Shown: positions 36,138 through 45,840 of the stretch, one piece after another
Numbering within the stretch: position 1 is the first letter of the stretch
Layout: each line of letters starts with the position of its first letter
NCBI RefSeq assembly: GCF_003113895.1
Contig: NZ_BDUD01000001.1
Coordinates: 6,748,792-6,812,791, forward strand
Source of the DNA: Nostoc commune NIES-4072
GTDB lineage: Bacteria; Cyanobacteriota; Cyanobacteriia; Cyanobacteriales; Nostocaceae
Reading direction: 5' to 3'
DNA length: 64,000 bases
Made by a program: the position numbers and the translations under genes
Notes under the pieces: generated by a model
The model's input: only the letters and a program-made list of their open reading frames with translations
Databases searched by the model: none
Told to the model about the DNA's origin: nothing

Positions 36138-39100
36138 TCAATGATTAACCTCTAAAGCGAAATTTGCTAAGTATACTTCCTCCAGTGATTGCTGATTACT
36201 AACCTTAATTGCATCTAGATAGCGACGCAAAGACAACAGTTGTTGGGAATTGGGACGATATGTGAGACTCCCTTGTTTTTCAAAAAGTGGTGCTGTAGCG
36301 ATCGCCTGATAATCAGGATTTTCTTGCGAACTCTGAGTCAGCCAAGCCGAATCTGTAACTGAAGGTATCAAACCCGAAGGCAGTTCACCTTCCAAAAAAG
36401 CTAGCAGGCGTTGCTGACAAGTGCGAGTATTGATCCCACGACCCTCAAATAACTGGATAACTTCACCGAAAGATAGGGATCGGTCTGGTAGCAACCGCAG
36501 CAATTCTGTAAATAGGAAATAATCAGTGTATTGTTGTCTGGGTATATCTAATATCTGGGGATGCAGAGGCAGCATCGCTAAACCATGAGCAACCCGGCTG
36601 CAATTAGGAGCGCCGTTTTCGCCAAGATATAAATCTTGAATAATCTTAGCACTGGGGAGTTTTTGCCGTAGCCAACGATTCACCGTCCCGACACAAGCCA
36701 CCCCACCAGTCAGGATAGCTTGATTAATGGATTCTGTGGGAATGCCACGAGCTACCAATAACTTATTGAGTTCTCGGTTCAGGCGACGCACAAACGGGAT
36801 AAATACCTGGCTTTCTAAATCTCGTCGCTGCAAAATCCACTGCTGATCGGCCAATTCTAAGGTAAAAGACTCTTGGTGTTGCAAAATCAGCTTTAGAGCT
36901 AGTGCGGCATCTAATACCGCCTGTCCTAGCAAGGAACTTTCTAGACGCTGCTGGAGGCGAATCCGAGCGGTGATATCTGGCTCTCCGACTCTGGGTAGTT
37001 CTAATTCTTCCAACCCTAAACTCTGCCAACGCATTTGGTCTAAACCGGGAATTGACGATTGCCATTGCCAAGGATTATTGGTGATAGTTTTGCCATCGCT
37101 TTGTGTTTCTTGGCGTGATTGCCGAGATTTCGGTGGCAATAGCAACTGGCAGATTATATCTTGTTCAATTCCCTTACCAGCATAAGCAAAACTGTGGAGC
37201 ATGAAATCATTGTATGTCAATTGCTGCAATGTTTCTGGGAGATTGACCAGCAACATTTCTGTGGCAGTTGCCCCAATGTTAATCACAAGGGTATTGCCAA
37301 CAATGGGATCTTCGCTGGTTTTTGCCGGATGAGAACCCTGATGTTGGCTTAATTTTATTTGCTCACCGTTAGCAGCATCGAGTTCTGGGAGTAAACTAGC
37401 GATCGCTTCTTCGACAAAAAAGACTTGCTGCGGATGTTGGATGAGTTTACTGGTGAGTAAAGCTGACCGCACGTTGAAGCGGTATTGTTCCGACCAACTA
37501 GATGGACAGGTGCAAATTACACCAGCAATATTATTGATAATTTTGGGGAAATCTTGTTCGCTGATCCCCATAGCAGCAGCCATTAAACTAGGGGTGGTAG
37601 AAGTTTTTTCAGATTTGAGGGTTAATAGTAGCTTAGAGAGCGATCGCACAACCCAAATTAAAGGGCCTGCGGAAAATTCATTTAATTGCAAAACAGGTTC
37701 CCATTTCTGCCGTTCACTCTTGTAGGGAATGGCTACTTGTAAATAAGGCTTCAACTGCGCCGAGTAGAGATTATTTGTCGTCGCATCTGTTGTTGTCCGT
37801 GTTGCAGGAGTGTTAATCTGATCGGGTACTTTATCTTGGGCAACAGCCGCAGGTGCAGTCCGCTCATGTACTTCGATACTTTCGTTTTCTCCGTGGGGTA
37901 CAGAAGCTGTAGGCAGATAAACCTCTGTTGGTAAACGAAATGATTGCTGAAAAGAAGTTGTTCCCGGCGGATTTTCTGCTGACCAGTAAATAGGATGTAC
38001 AACAAAAGTAGAGCGATTTAATAATGCCGCAGAAATTCCTGTTGTACCTAAATCAATTCCTAAATACCAGACTGATTCTAGAACATCGAGCGATTCTGGA
38101 TTGTTGATGGAGTTGGAAATTGGAGGTAAAGAACTTTCTTCAACAGGAGTAGTGATTTCCTTTTCTGGTTTAGTTTCTACCTGGGGAACTGCTGAGGTAT
38201 TTTCTACTATTTGGAGATTTTCTGTTGACCGCTCAGGGGAAGTTATAGGAATTATGTGTAGATTTTCATCAAGTAGTCCTGAGAAAATATCCAAGTTAGT
38301 AGCTGGCTGCGACTCAGAATTTAGCTGTAGATCAAAATTAGCTAAATCCTGATCTAATTGCTGCAACTGTTCTTCATCTAAAGAAATATCAAGTACGGCT
38401 GGAGCCTGGTTTGACTCAATACAAAGCAAGTTTTCTTGTGGCGAGGCAGCGATGTAGTCATCTGAAGACAGTTCTGGCTGATTATCGTTAATTAATACTT
38501 CCGGTTTGGCGATCGCAGTTTCCGCAATTTCCTTTACTTCGGGAGTAACTGGTGCTGTAGTTGTGCCATTATCCTCAAAAAATGACACTTCCAGTAGTTC
38601 CTGCTCATTACCTGTATCAGGCAATAGCTCAGTTAGAGTATTAATTGTATCAGTGCTAGCTGGCTGATTGCCGATCTCCAAGCTGTCAATTGCGGAAACT
38701 GATTGTGGAGTAGAGAAACTAACAAGCTCTATATCTGTATCTTCTTCAAAAAATAGTTCTTCGTGTGAATCTGATAATGCTGTAGTTTCTACTGGAGTCT
38801 GTTGGGTTGTTTCTGGGTTAACGTTGCCCAGATCAAACAGATCCGCCGTATCTGTTATTACAGCCTCAGAATTCATACTTGGAGGGACAGATGCGCCTTC
38901 AGCGATGTTCAACGTTGATTCTGAGGCTGTGGAAACTTCAATACTTGGATTATTAACATTACCAGTACCAAATAAGCTGGCGTAAAGTTGGTCTACTTCA
39001 TCACCGATTAACGCGGAAATATCTTGCGGTAATTCAGTCTGCTGGGAAGATTGAGACGAGTCTATACCAAGCTGCAACAGCGCTGCATCTAAATCTTCTG

Positions 39101-40118
39101 TAATGTTAGTATCCTGTTGCTTAGAATCAATTGTAAGTGAAGATGTTTCTGGCTGTATAAGCTCTAAGGGTTGGGGTGCAACTCCAGCAGAAATCTCGGC
39201 GGGATCAGTTAATGATGCTGGTGTATCAGATTCGACCTCAAAAAGAGATGGTTGGGAACTAGGGGATTGCTGCTGCAAATCCTGGGTCAAATTGTTGAGA
39301 AAGCTGGCCATCAACTGTTCGCCTTGCATCCCCTGACTATGCATTCTTGCCAATGCTTGCGACAGGGACTCGTGATAAGTATTAATGTTACGCTGTAGTG
39401 CTTCAAATACTACATTTACAGTCCCATCTAGTGATAATAAACGTTGATCCAACTCCCTGGACAAGTGAGTTAAACGTTCCACAGGGTCTGGTGATTCTAA
39501 TAACGGTTGAGTTGCAGAGATTCGTGATTCTGAGTTTGCACTATTTGCTCCTGAAGTGGCGGAATTTTCCCGCGTCTGTGCTAGCAGTGGCGTTAAAGTT
39601 GGCACAAGACGACTCATGAGTACCTGTAAAAACTCGGTAATCATCTGCTCTTGGTTTGTCAACTGCTGCGCTAAGGAGTAATTTTGCAATCGTCTTTGCT
39701 CTAGCTGCCTAATTTCCTGTATGAGAGCGGCGCGTTCTTGCAAGAGCAATTCTAATTCCGATCGCAATGGCTGAATCAAGCTTGAAAACTCACTTTTTAA
39801 TTGTCCTGCCCCAACACTACTCTGTTCCTGATTGGGTTCGGGCCGGGGTAGTGGAGACTGATTATAACCTTGCTCAATAAATTTTGTTAATAAAGGCGAA
39901 CGCGATTCTTTAGAAGACTGATTTGGGATGCCGTTCTCTAATGCTTCTTTTTCTTCTAGCCTCACCAAGAAGTTGCGAATTCGTTCTAAAACTTCTTTAG
40001 GCTCTTGCGCCTGACCAGACAGAAATCTAGACATCCGCTTGCCACCACTGGCAAGTAAGTTGTCAATGTCTGCGATCAGCTTTTGAATTTCGTCTGCACT
40101 GGAAGTCACTTTTATCAC
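36138..40118 (-). CDS. large coiled-coil protein with C-terminal Hsp70/actin-like ATPase domain
   Basis: A 1326-residue protein in three parts. Residues 1-about 290 are helical with heptads and Glu/Gln/Leu-rich stretches (coiled coil). Residues about 290-680 are acidic, Ser/Thr/Glu/Asp-rich and probably disordered. From about 684 the actin/Hsp70-type nucleotide fold starts (WYLGIDLGTTGISAALL, phosphate 1), with INIGATATEMLLV (about 943, phosphate 2) and AILTGGVACVGTVNRWL (about 1133, adenosine motif). The C-terminal 130 residues are unlike Hsp70 substrate domains. It is not a DnaK; the family is cyanobacteria-type and unnamed to me. Start GTG 40118; a second GTG nine bases in is better spaced from AGGTGA. 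Confidence 0.85.
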   Translation of the reverse strand: MIKVTSSADEIQKLIADIDNLLASGGKRMSRFLSGQAQEPKEVLERIRNFLVRLEEKEALENGIPNQSSKESRSPLLTKFIEQGYNQSPLPRPEPNQEQSSVGAGQLKSEFSSLIQPLRSELELLLQERAALIQEIRQLEQRRLQNYSLAQQLTNQEQMITEFLQVLMSRLVPTLTPLLAQTRENSATSGANSANSESRISATQPLLESPDPVERLTHLSRELDQRLLSLDGTVNVVFEALQRNINTYHESLSQALARMHSQGMQGEQLMASFLNNLTQDLQQQSPSSQPSLFEVESDTPASLTDPAEISAGVAPQPLELIQPETSSLTIDSKQQDTNITEDLDAALLQLGIDSSQSSQQTELPQDISALIGDEVDQLYASLFGTGNVNNPSIEVSTASESTLNIAEGASVPPSMNSEAVITDTADLFDLGNVNPETTQQTPVETTALSDSHEELFFEEDTDIELVSFSTPQSVSAIDSLEIGNQPASTDTINTLTELLPDTGNEQELLEVSFFEDNGTTTAPVTPEVKEIAETAIAKPEVLINDNQPELSSDDYIAASPQENLLCIESNQAPAVLDISLDEEQLQQLDQDLANFDLQLNSESQPATNLDIFSGLLDENLHIIPITSPERSTENLQIVENTSAVPQVETKPEKEITTPVEESSLPPISNSINNPESLDVLESVWYLGIDLGTTGISAALLNRSTFVVHPIYWSAENPPGTTSFQQSFRLPTEVYLPTASVPHGENESIEVHERTAPAAVAQDKVPDQINTPATRTTTDATTNNLYSAQLKPYLQVAIPYKSERQKWEPVLQLNEFSAGPLIWVVRSLSKLLLTLKSEKTSTTPSLMAAAMGISEQDFPKIINNIAGVICTCPSSWSEQYRFNVRSALLTSKLIQHPQQVFFVEEAIASLLPELDAANGEQIKLSQHQGSHPAKTSEDPIVGNTLVINIGATATEMLLVNLPETLQQLTYNDFMLHSFAYAGKGIEQDIICQLLLPPKSRQSRQETQSDGKTITNNPWQWQSSIPGLDQMRWQSLGLEELELPRVGEPDITARIRLQQRLESSLLGQAVLDAALALKLILQHQESFTLELADQQWILQRRDLESQVFIPFVRRLNRELNKLLVARGIPTESINQAILTGGVACVGTVNRWLRQKLPSAKIIQDLYLGENGAPNCSRVAHGLAMLPLHPQILDIPRQQYTDYFLFTELLRLLPDRSLSFGEVIQLFEGRGINTRTCQQRLLAFLEGELPSGLIPSVTDSAWLTQSSQENPDYQAIATAPLFEKQGSLTYRPNSQQLLSLRRYLDAIKVSNQQSLEEVYLANFALEVNH

Positions 40119-40667
40119 CTTACTTAGAGATATATGTCAACTAATGTGACAATTAATTTACAATCAGCGTACTTTATGATATATTGCTACGCGCAACGTC
40201 GGTCATAAGAGAAGTTTTGAGTGGCAAAAGCCCCTGCTTGGACTTGTGACTGTCATTATGTTATGGATTACTGCGAGTCGTGGCAATCTTCAGTCAGCCT
40301 TTGTGTGGAAGCTTAGTTTTACAGATCATTAAATTGCCTATTTTTGAAAATGGCTAAAATACCTGAGCAATAATTTACTCCCTTTAGTATCATTAATGTT
40401 GTTTGCCTATATTGTGAACTAATCAAGTTTGCAGTGCAGCTAGCCCCTAAGCAATACAACCGTCGGCTATAAACTACTTTTTGCAAAACTATTACCTCGT
40501 TTAAACTTATAGGTAAAGATTATTTAGAAAAAGGTTGTTGTCGCTTTCTTATGTAGCATAGTTTAGTTTTCTTTTTGAAAGGGAGCTGTGCAATGATAGC
40601 TTAGGCTGAAAATGGCGCTCTTGTTTGTTGTGTGTGTATATATAGCCGCTTGAATAAAGATGTCGTA
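40119..40667. other. gene-free region before the CRP-family regulator
   Basis: No supported gene. It must contain divergent promoters for the Hsp70-like gene and the regulator. A dispersed fragment TGCTACGCGCAACGTCGG lies near 40189. Confidence 0.4.
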
Positions 40668-41372
40668 ATGGAAGACCGATATAGCTTGCAAGCACAGGCT
40701 AATTCCTGGATGATCATGTCGTCGGCTCCCTTTTTTCAAGGGTTGCCAGAAACTGCTGTAGAATCAGCCCTCATCCATCTTGTTACCCGCAATCACCCAG
40801 CCAATCAGGTAATTCTGCTGGAAAATGACTGGGGCGGTTCTGTGTATTTTATTCTGGACGGATGGGTAAAAATTCGCACCTACAATCTGGAGGGAAAAGA
40901 AGTAACGCTAAATATTCTTGGTAAAGGGGAATTGTTCGGTGAAATGGCGGCGCTAGATGAAGTGCCTCGATCTACAGATGTGATTACCTTGGCCCCAACG
41001 GTAATTGGTAGTATGCCTGCTCAGGATTTTGTCAAGTTACTTCAGATAGAACCCTTAGCGGGAGTTCGATTGGCGCAACTAATGGCACGACGTTTGCGGC
41101 AAGTAAATCGCCGATTGCGGTTGCGAGAATCTGATAGCCAATCACGGGTAGCGGATACGTTGGTATTTTTGGCAGAAGGACAGGGAAAAAAAGGGCAAAC
41201 AGGAACCGAAATCCCCAATTTACCTCATCGAGAATTGAGTAGTTTGAGCGGACTGGCGCGGGAAACTGTGACAAGAGTGTTGACAAGGCTAGAAAAAAAA
41301 GGCTTGATTAAACGGGATCAAGACACTATTTGTATTCCCGATTTGTCAGCCTTAGAAAGAATGATCGTTTAA
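40668..41372 (+). CDS. devH: CRP/FNR-family transcription regulator, DevH-like
   Basis: A 234-residue protein from ATG 40668 (MEDRYSLQAQANSWMIM). It has a cyclic-nucleotide-binding-like domain (about 20-140; PANQVILLENDWGGSVYFILDGWVKI, LGKGELFGEMAALDEVPRSTDV) and a C-terminal winged helix (about 165-230; LPHRELSSLSGLARETVTRVLTRLEKKGLI). The sequence matches my memory of DevH of Anabaena PCC 7120, a CRP-like protein required for the heterocyst glycolipid layer; this symbol is a family-based call. The canonical cAMP-binding pocket arginine is replaced (PRSTDV is kept, flanking residues differ). It heads a probable operon with DUF2232 and CobT-like genes. Confidence 0.8.
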   Translation: MEDRYSLQAQANSWMIMSSAPFFQGLPETAVESALIHLVTRNHPANQVILLENDWGGSVYFILDGWVKIRTYNLEGKEVTLNILGKGELFGEMAALDEVPRSTDVITLAPTVIGSMPAQDFVKLLQIEPLAGVRLAQLMARRLRQVNRRLRLRESDSQSRVADTLVFLAEGQGKKGQTGTEIPNLPHRELSSLSGLARETVTRVLTRLEKKGLIKRDQDTICIPDLSALERMIV

Positions 41373-41384
41373 AACTTGTCAGAT

Positions 41385-42125
41385 ATGAGTATTTTAGATT
41401 CTTTACCAGATGAGCCAGAGGAAGATCCATCGCCTAAGCCTCCAACTCTCAACAATCATTGGTTAGACAAAGAACAGCAGTTAATGCCTCCTCAACTCAA
41501 AGCTGATGCGCCCTTAAGAATGGTAGAAACAGCGTTTTTAGCAAGTGCCGCTAGCTTGATTTGGTTTATTAATTTCTACTTTCCCTTGGGGCCAGTTTTG
41601 CGGATATTTTTTCCGGTACCGATCGCTTTAGTTTATCTGCGTTGGGGCAGGCGTGCGGCATGGATGGCAGCACTCACCTCCGGGTTACTGTTGACGGTAC
41701 TGATGGGGCCAGCCCGTAGTTTGCTGTTTGTCATGCCCTACGGGTTTATGGGCGTGCTTTTAGGAGCAACGTGGTATCGTCGTCGTATTCCTTGGATTAC
41801 TTCCATCACCTTGGGTACACTGTTGGGTACTTTGGGGGTCTTTTTTCGGCTGTGGTTGCTGTCTGTTTTGTCAGGTGAAGACCTATGGATTTATGTAATT
41901 ACCCAGGTGACTGAGTTCATAGAGTGGGTATTTTTTAACTTGAGTTTATTGACGAGTCCCAGTGTGTTTTTAATTCAAGTGGGAGCGATCGCTTTAATTC
42001 TACTCAACAACTTTATCTACCTTTTTATAGTACACCTGGCAGCATGGTTGCTTTTTGATCGTCTAGGTAACCCCATTCCTCCTCCACCACGCTGGGTACA
42101 AGTCCTCATGGATTATGAAGGATAG
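41385..42125 (+). CDS. DUF2232 membrane protein
   Basis: About 246 residues with six to eight predicted membrane spans (TAFLASAASLIWFINFYFPLGPVL, VPIALVYLRWGRRAAWMAALTSG, FVMPYGFMGVLLGATWYRR). Cyanobacterial DUF2232 proteins are conserved and resemble S-component-like membrane folds; function unknown. It starts at ATG 41385 (a TTG lies 9 bases earlier) 12 bases after the regulator stop, so they probably share a transcript. Confidence 0.88.
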   Translation: MSILDSLPDEPEEDPSPKPPTLNNHWLDKEQQLMPPQLKADAPLRMVETAFLASAASLIWFINFYFPLGPVLRIFFPVPIALVYLRWGRRAAWMAALTSGLLLTVLMGPARSLLFVMPYGFMGVLLGATWYRRRIPWITSITLGTLLGTLGVFFRLWLLSVLSGEDLWIYVITQVTEFIEWVFFNLSLLTSPSVFLIQVGAIALILLNNFIYLFIVHLAAWLLFDRLGNPIPPPPRWVQVLMDYEG

Positions 42126-42203
42126 TCATTAGTCATTTGTCATTGGTTAAATGAATGAATCCTAACTCATAACCCATGCCCAATTCCCCATGCCCAATGC
42201 CCA

Positions 42204-43412
42204 ATGCCCAATTCCCAAATTCGCATTTATACGCAAAAAGAACAGGGTGAAGAATGGCTACGTCGGTATCGTGGCTGTCTACCCGTATTTGCCTGTGTTT
42301 TAGGATTTACTGAAACTGGTTTAATTCCAGGGATTTCAGCAGCCGGTCGCACTCCAGAGGATCGGAAATATACTGCTTGTGCCGATGCTGAGTTTTTGTA
42401 CTATGGCCCAGAACATAAAGCCAAATATCCCTTACCACCATTAGCGGCTGGGGCTTCGCCTGTGCTGATTTCTCGCGCTGTCTTTGAGTCACTAAAGATA
42501 CCAGTTCATTTGTTTAATGCTGGTTTACCTCAGCCTCCGGCTGTGCCAGTAATTGATTTGGGCGGCACGCCTGCTCGGTGTTTAAGTAGTGGTGCTGCTA
42601 TGGAAATTACAACTGTACACCACTTGTTTAAACAAGGGCTACTTTGGGGTGAACGCCTTGCTGCCGATAACCAACATAAGTATGTGATTCTCGGTGAGTG
42701 CGTCGTTGGAGGCACTACAACTGCCCAAGCAATCTTAACTGGTTTGGGTATAGATGCTGCTGGAAAAGTTAACAGTAGCCACCCTATTTGTAACCACGCG
42801 CAAAAGTGGGCACTAGTGCAAGCTGGGCTGGAGAAGATGAGGGGGAGCAGGGAGCAGGGAGCAGGGGGAGCAGGGGGAGAAAATTATTTTATTTTGTCGT
42901 CCTCATCCCCTTCATCCTCCCCTGTTAACCCCTTGCAACTCGTCGCTGCTGTGGGTGATCCGATGCAAGTGGTGGTAGCTGGGATGGCGATCGCTGCTAG
43001 TCGAAGTTGTGGTGTAATGCTTGCTGGTGGGACGCAAATGCTGGCGGTTTATGCGCTGATAAGTGCGATTGCTCAAACTTACGCCTTATCATGGCAACCA
43101 GAAGAAGTAGTTGTAGGCACAACTCGCTGGGTGGCAGAAGATCCTACTGGCGCTACAGTTGACTTAGCCCTCAGCTTAGAAAAAGCCAGCTTAACTCAGA
43201 GTGGAAGAACACCTCCCCTATTAGCAACCCATCTAAGCTTTGCTGATTCTCGTTATACCCAACTCAGAGCTTATGAGCAGGGCTTTGTGAAAGAAGGTAT
43301 GGGTGCTGGAGCCGCTTGCATAGCCGCCCATCTTAGTCAAGATTGGCAGCAACACCAGCTTTTGGCAGCCATTGAAGCCCAACTTGAACGGCTAAGTACA
43401 GCATCTCATTAA
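42204..43412 (+). CDS. CobT-like (TIGR00303/UPF0284) protein
   Basis: A 402-residue relative of nicotinate-nucleotide-dimethylbenzimidazole phosphoribosyltransferase: FACVLGFTETGLIPGISAAGRTPEDRKYTACADAEF, ILGECVVGGTTTAQAILTGLG, GVMLAGGTQMLAVYALISA and GAGAACIAAHLS. Cyanobacterial members of this group are proposed to act in cobamide lower-ligand activation, but the activity is not proven. The start ATG lies in heptamer repeats, so the exact start is uncertain. Residues about 211-244 are a repeat insertion absent from the core fold. It is 78 bases after the DUF2232 gene. Confidence 0.85.
   Translation: MPNSQIRIYTQKEQGEEWLRRYRGCLPVFACVLGFTETGLIPGISAAGRTPEDRKYTACADAEFLYYGPEHKAKYPLPPLAAGASPVLISRAVFESLKIPVHLFNAGLPQPPAVPVIDLGGTPARCLSSGAAMEITTVHHLFKQGLLWGERLAADNQHKYVILGECVVGGTTTAQAILTGLGIDAAGKVNSSHPICNHAQKWALVQAGLEKMRGSREQGAGGAGGENYFILSSSSPSSSPVNPLQLVAAVGDPMQVVVAGMAIAASRSCGVMLAGGTQMLAVYALISAIAQTYALSWQPEEVVVGTTRWVAEDPTGATVDLALSLEKASLTQSGRTPPLLATHLSFADSRYTQLRAYEQGFVKEGMGAGAACIAAHLSQDWQQHQLLAAIEAQLERLSTASH
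42838..42935. repeat. low-complexity dispersed repeat inside the CobT-like gene
   Basis: GAGGGGGAGCAGGGAGCAGG and GTCCTCATCCCCTTCATCCT are the same kind of sequence seen between genes at 25780-25830 and 63310-63360. Here it stays in frame and encodes REQGAGGAGGENYFILSSSS-type sequence. Confidence 0.8.
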
Positions 43413-43734
43413 TTCTTAGGGCTAAGTAGTTTGCCGAAATAGTCGTAATAGCCTAGCGGTTGAGTAGGAGCAGGTTGCAAAAGGTCAATCTTAGCGAAAG
43501 CTGTCTGACTCGTCATCAACCAATTCGATAACAAGATGCCAAAAAAACCAGGGTTTTTGCTGGATAAAAAAACCGAGTTCTTAATTTTGAATAAAGTCGA
43601 GCTAAGAGAGAAAGAGCCACAAAACTTTCCGCTTGTTAGTTGCTATGCAACTTAAACCCCAAAATTAGTTAAACTTAAAAGCTTTACTTCCTTCTCTCTA
43701 GCCATTTTTTTAATTAGTAGAACTGAGATTAAAT
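43413..43734. other. gene-free region
   Basis: No gene. AAAAAAACCAGGGTTTTTGC and AAAAAAACCGAGTTCTTAAT near 43540-43590 are dispersed-repeat type sequences. Confidence 0.4.
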
Positions 43735-44106
43735 TTAATGAATTCTCTCTCTAAGTAATTGTTCTTCCAAGGCAGCAATGCGATTGTATGCTGCTGTTAA
43801 TTGCGCTGTCAGTCGTTGTATTTGAATTTCTGGTGTTATGTTATCTCCACCTTGACGATGCATGTCTAGATAAATACCATCTGTCAAGACATCCTTGTGT
43901 TCCATTTCTGGATTTAAATTGTTACGTCCTTTGAACTGGTAGCCTCCAGCCGCGCTATTTTCTTGATAATTATCCTTTGCTTGTGTATTCGCTAAAGAAC
44001 ACTCTGAGAAAGCTTGAGCGACTTTACCATCAAGCTTCTCAATCACTTGGCAGAGCGCATCCAGTTTTTCGCTTAAAGTCAGGATTTGCTTCTGTAATGG
44101 CTCCAT
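43735..44106 (-). CDS. small coiled-coil protein of unknown function
   Basis: A 123-residue protein with heptad-like helices at both ends (QKQILTLSEKLDALCQVIEKL and QIQRLTAQLTAAYNRIAALEEQ) and a glycine/asparagine-rich middle. No signal peptide or membrane segment. I do not recognise the family; the intact helices suggest a real protein that oligomerises. Monocistronic, between the CobT-like gene and the solute-binding protein. Confidence 0.65.
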   Translation of the reverse strand: MEPLQKQILTLSEKLDALCQVIEKLDGKVAQAFSECSLANTQAKDNYQENSAAGGYQFKGRNNLNPEMEHKDVLTDGIYLDMHRQGGDNITPEIQIQRLTAQLTAAYNRIAALEEQLLRERIH

Positions 44107-44462
44107 TTAATACCCTCATCCGTACATTTTCTTTATGTTATTCAATTTACTCTCGACCTTAACTATACTTATGGATTATTTAAGTATTGATAATTTTTGG
44201 TGCAAATGTAACATTTCAATCATTACTTATAAATATAAGTAAAATTTAACTATAAGTACTAATAAGGAAAATTATGGAGATAATTTAATTTTTAGGTAGC
44301 TATTTGCTCAAAAAATCGCTATTTTGATTCAAATAGTCAAAATTATCGGTATTGTCAAGAAAAAATACCTTTAATTTTCTAACTAGATTTTTTCAGTTAG
44401 TCAGCCTCTGGTGAATCTCTGCTTAATATTAGGTATAATTAAAAATCTCAAATCCAAAATCA
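44107..44462. other. gene-free AT-rich region
   Basis: Separates two divergent genes. No hairpin or frame worth naming. Confidence 0.4.
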
Positions 44463-45623
44463 ATGGATCGACGATCTTTTTTGCTAGGTACAAGTACATT
44501 GGCACTCTCACAACTGCTTTTTGGCTGTGGTGGAAACAACCAGACGCAACTAAAAATACAGTTATTAAAAGGTTCTATACCTGGTCAGGTAGTTAATCAA
44601 TTCCACAAAGGTTTGCAGCAACAGGTGCAGTTAAAGTTTGCTCCAGTTGAGCAGATACAGGATTTATTTCAGCAATTACAAAATTGGCAGCAGAAACCAA
44701 AAGCCACTGATGAGCAGACATGGAGACGCTTTATACCCTTTATGCAAGGTCAAAAAACAGCTGATGCAGACCTAGTGACATTGGGAGATTACTGGCTAAA
44801 AGCAGCTATTGAGCAGAAACTGATTCAACCACTCCAAGAGGTACAGGGAAACCAATTAAAACAGTGGTCTGCTTTAGATGAAAGGTGGAAGAAACTGGTA
44901 ACGCGCAACGACCAAGGTAACTTGGACACTCAAGGAAAGGTCTGGGCTGCGCCTTACAGGTGGGGTAGCACGGTGATTGTTTATAACCGTGACAAATTGC
45001 AAAAATTGGGATGGACGCCCAAAGATTGGCGTGATTTGTGGCGAGATGGAATGCAGCAGCGTATTTCCCTACTTAATCAACCGCGAGAAGTTATTGGTCT
45101 TGCCTTAAAGAAGTTAGGAAAATCTTACAATATAGAGAATATTGACCAAGTACCAGACTTGGAAAAGGAATTACAGACATTAAACCAACAGGTGAAGTTC
45201 TACAGTTCCAATAATTATTTGGAACCTCTAATTATGGGAGACACTTGGCTAGCGGTTGGTTGGTCAAGCGATGTATTGCCAGTTCTGGGACGTTATCCGC
45301 AACTTGGCGCAGTTATCCCCCAGTCAGGAACAGCAATCTGGGCAGATTTGTGGGTACGTCCCGCAGGTATTACTACTAAAAGTACTTTATCAGATCAATG
45401 GATTGACTTTTGTTGGCAACCAAGCACAGCTAAACAAATTTCGGTGTTGACCAAAAGTAATTCGCCAATTTCTACAAATCTGGTCGCTTCCGATATCCAA
45501 GAAGCATTATGGAGTATTTTACAGAGCAATCGTCAAGTTTTTGATAAAAGCGAATTTTTGCTTCCCTTACCCCCATCAGCAATAAAACAATACGAGTCTT
45601 TATTTGCCAAAATTAAGGTTTAA
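44463..45623 (+). CDS. extracellular solute-binding lipoprotein (PotD-like)
   Basis: A 386-residue periplasmic binding protein. MDRRSFLLGTSTLALSQLLFGCGG combines a twin-arginine motif with a lipobox (LFGC), so it is probably exported by Tat and lipid-anchored. The body shows AAPYRWGSTVIVYNRDKLQKLGW and IWADLWVRPAGITTK, typical of spermidine/putrescine-type (PotD/SBP_bac) binding proteins. No ABC permease or ATPase is adjacent; the MalG-like permease 9 kb upstream belongs to another family. Ligand unknown. Confidence 0.9.
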   Translation: MDRRSFLLGTSTLALSQLLFGCGGNNQTQLKIQLLKGSIPGQVVNQFHKGLQQQVQLKFAPVEQIQDLFQQLQNWQQKPKATDEQTWRRFIPFMQGQKTADADLVTLGDYWLKAAIEQKLIQPLQEVQGNQLKQWSALDERWKKLVTRNDQGNLDTQGKVWAAPYRWGSTVIVYNRDKLQKLGWTPKDWRDLWRDGMQQRISLLNQPREVIGLALKKLGKSYNIENIDQVPDLEKELQTLNQQVKFYSSNNYLEPLIMGDTWLAVGWSSDVLPVLGRYPQLGAVIPQSGTAIWADLWVRPAGITTKSTLSDQWIDFCWQPSTAKQISVLTKSNSPISTNLVASDIQEALWSILQSNRQVFDKSEFLLPLPPSAIKQYESLFAKIKV

Positions 45624-45627
45624 TTGG

Positions 45628-45676
45628 GAATTGGGCAGTGGGCATTGGGCAGTGGGCATTGGGCATTGGGCATTGA
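45628..45676. repeat. GGGCAGT/GGGCATT heptamer repeats
   Basis: TTGGGCAGTGGGCATTGGGC and further units follow the stop of the binding-protein gene. The rest of 45624-45840 holds no gene. Confidence 0.75.
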
Positions 45677-45840
45677 AATTTTCCCATGTCCCTCATCTCC
45701 TCTAATTCCTAACTTTTGACTAAGTAGAACATCTGGAAAAACCAAACTATGTTAACAAAGGTAAAGTAAACTAAAACCTTCTTCCCTACTGGCTCCTGCC
45801 TCCTGCCTGAACCTGATGAGAAATATTCACACCGACCTAC

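Noticed and set aside
37000..39600. Several plus-strand frames opposite the Hsp70-like gene
   Set aside because: Shadows of the long minus-strand gene; no start signals or protein-like sequence.
34174..45623. MalG-like permease and PotD-like binding protein as one transporter
   Set aside because: They belong to different ABC importer families and lie 9 kb apart without an ATPase.
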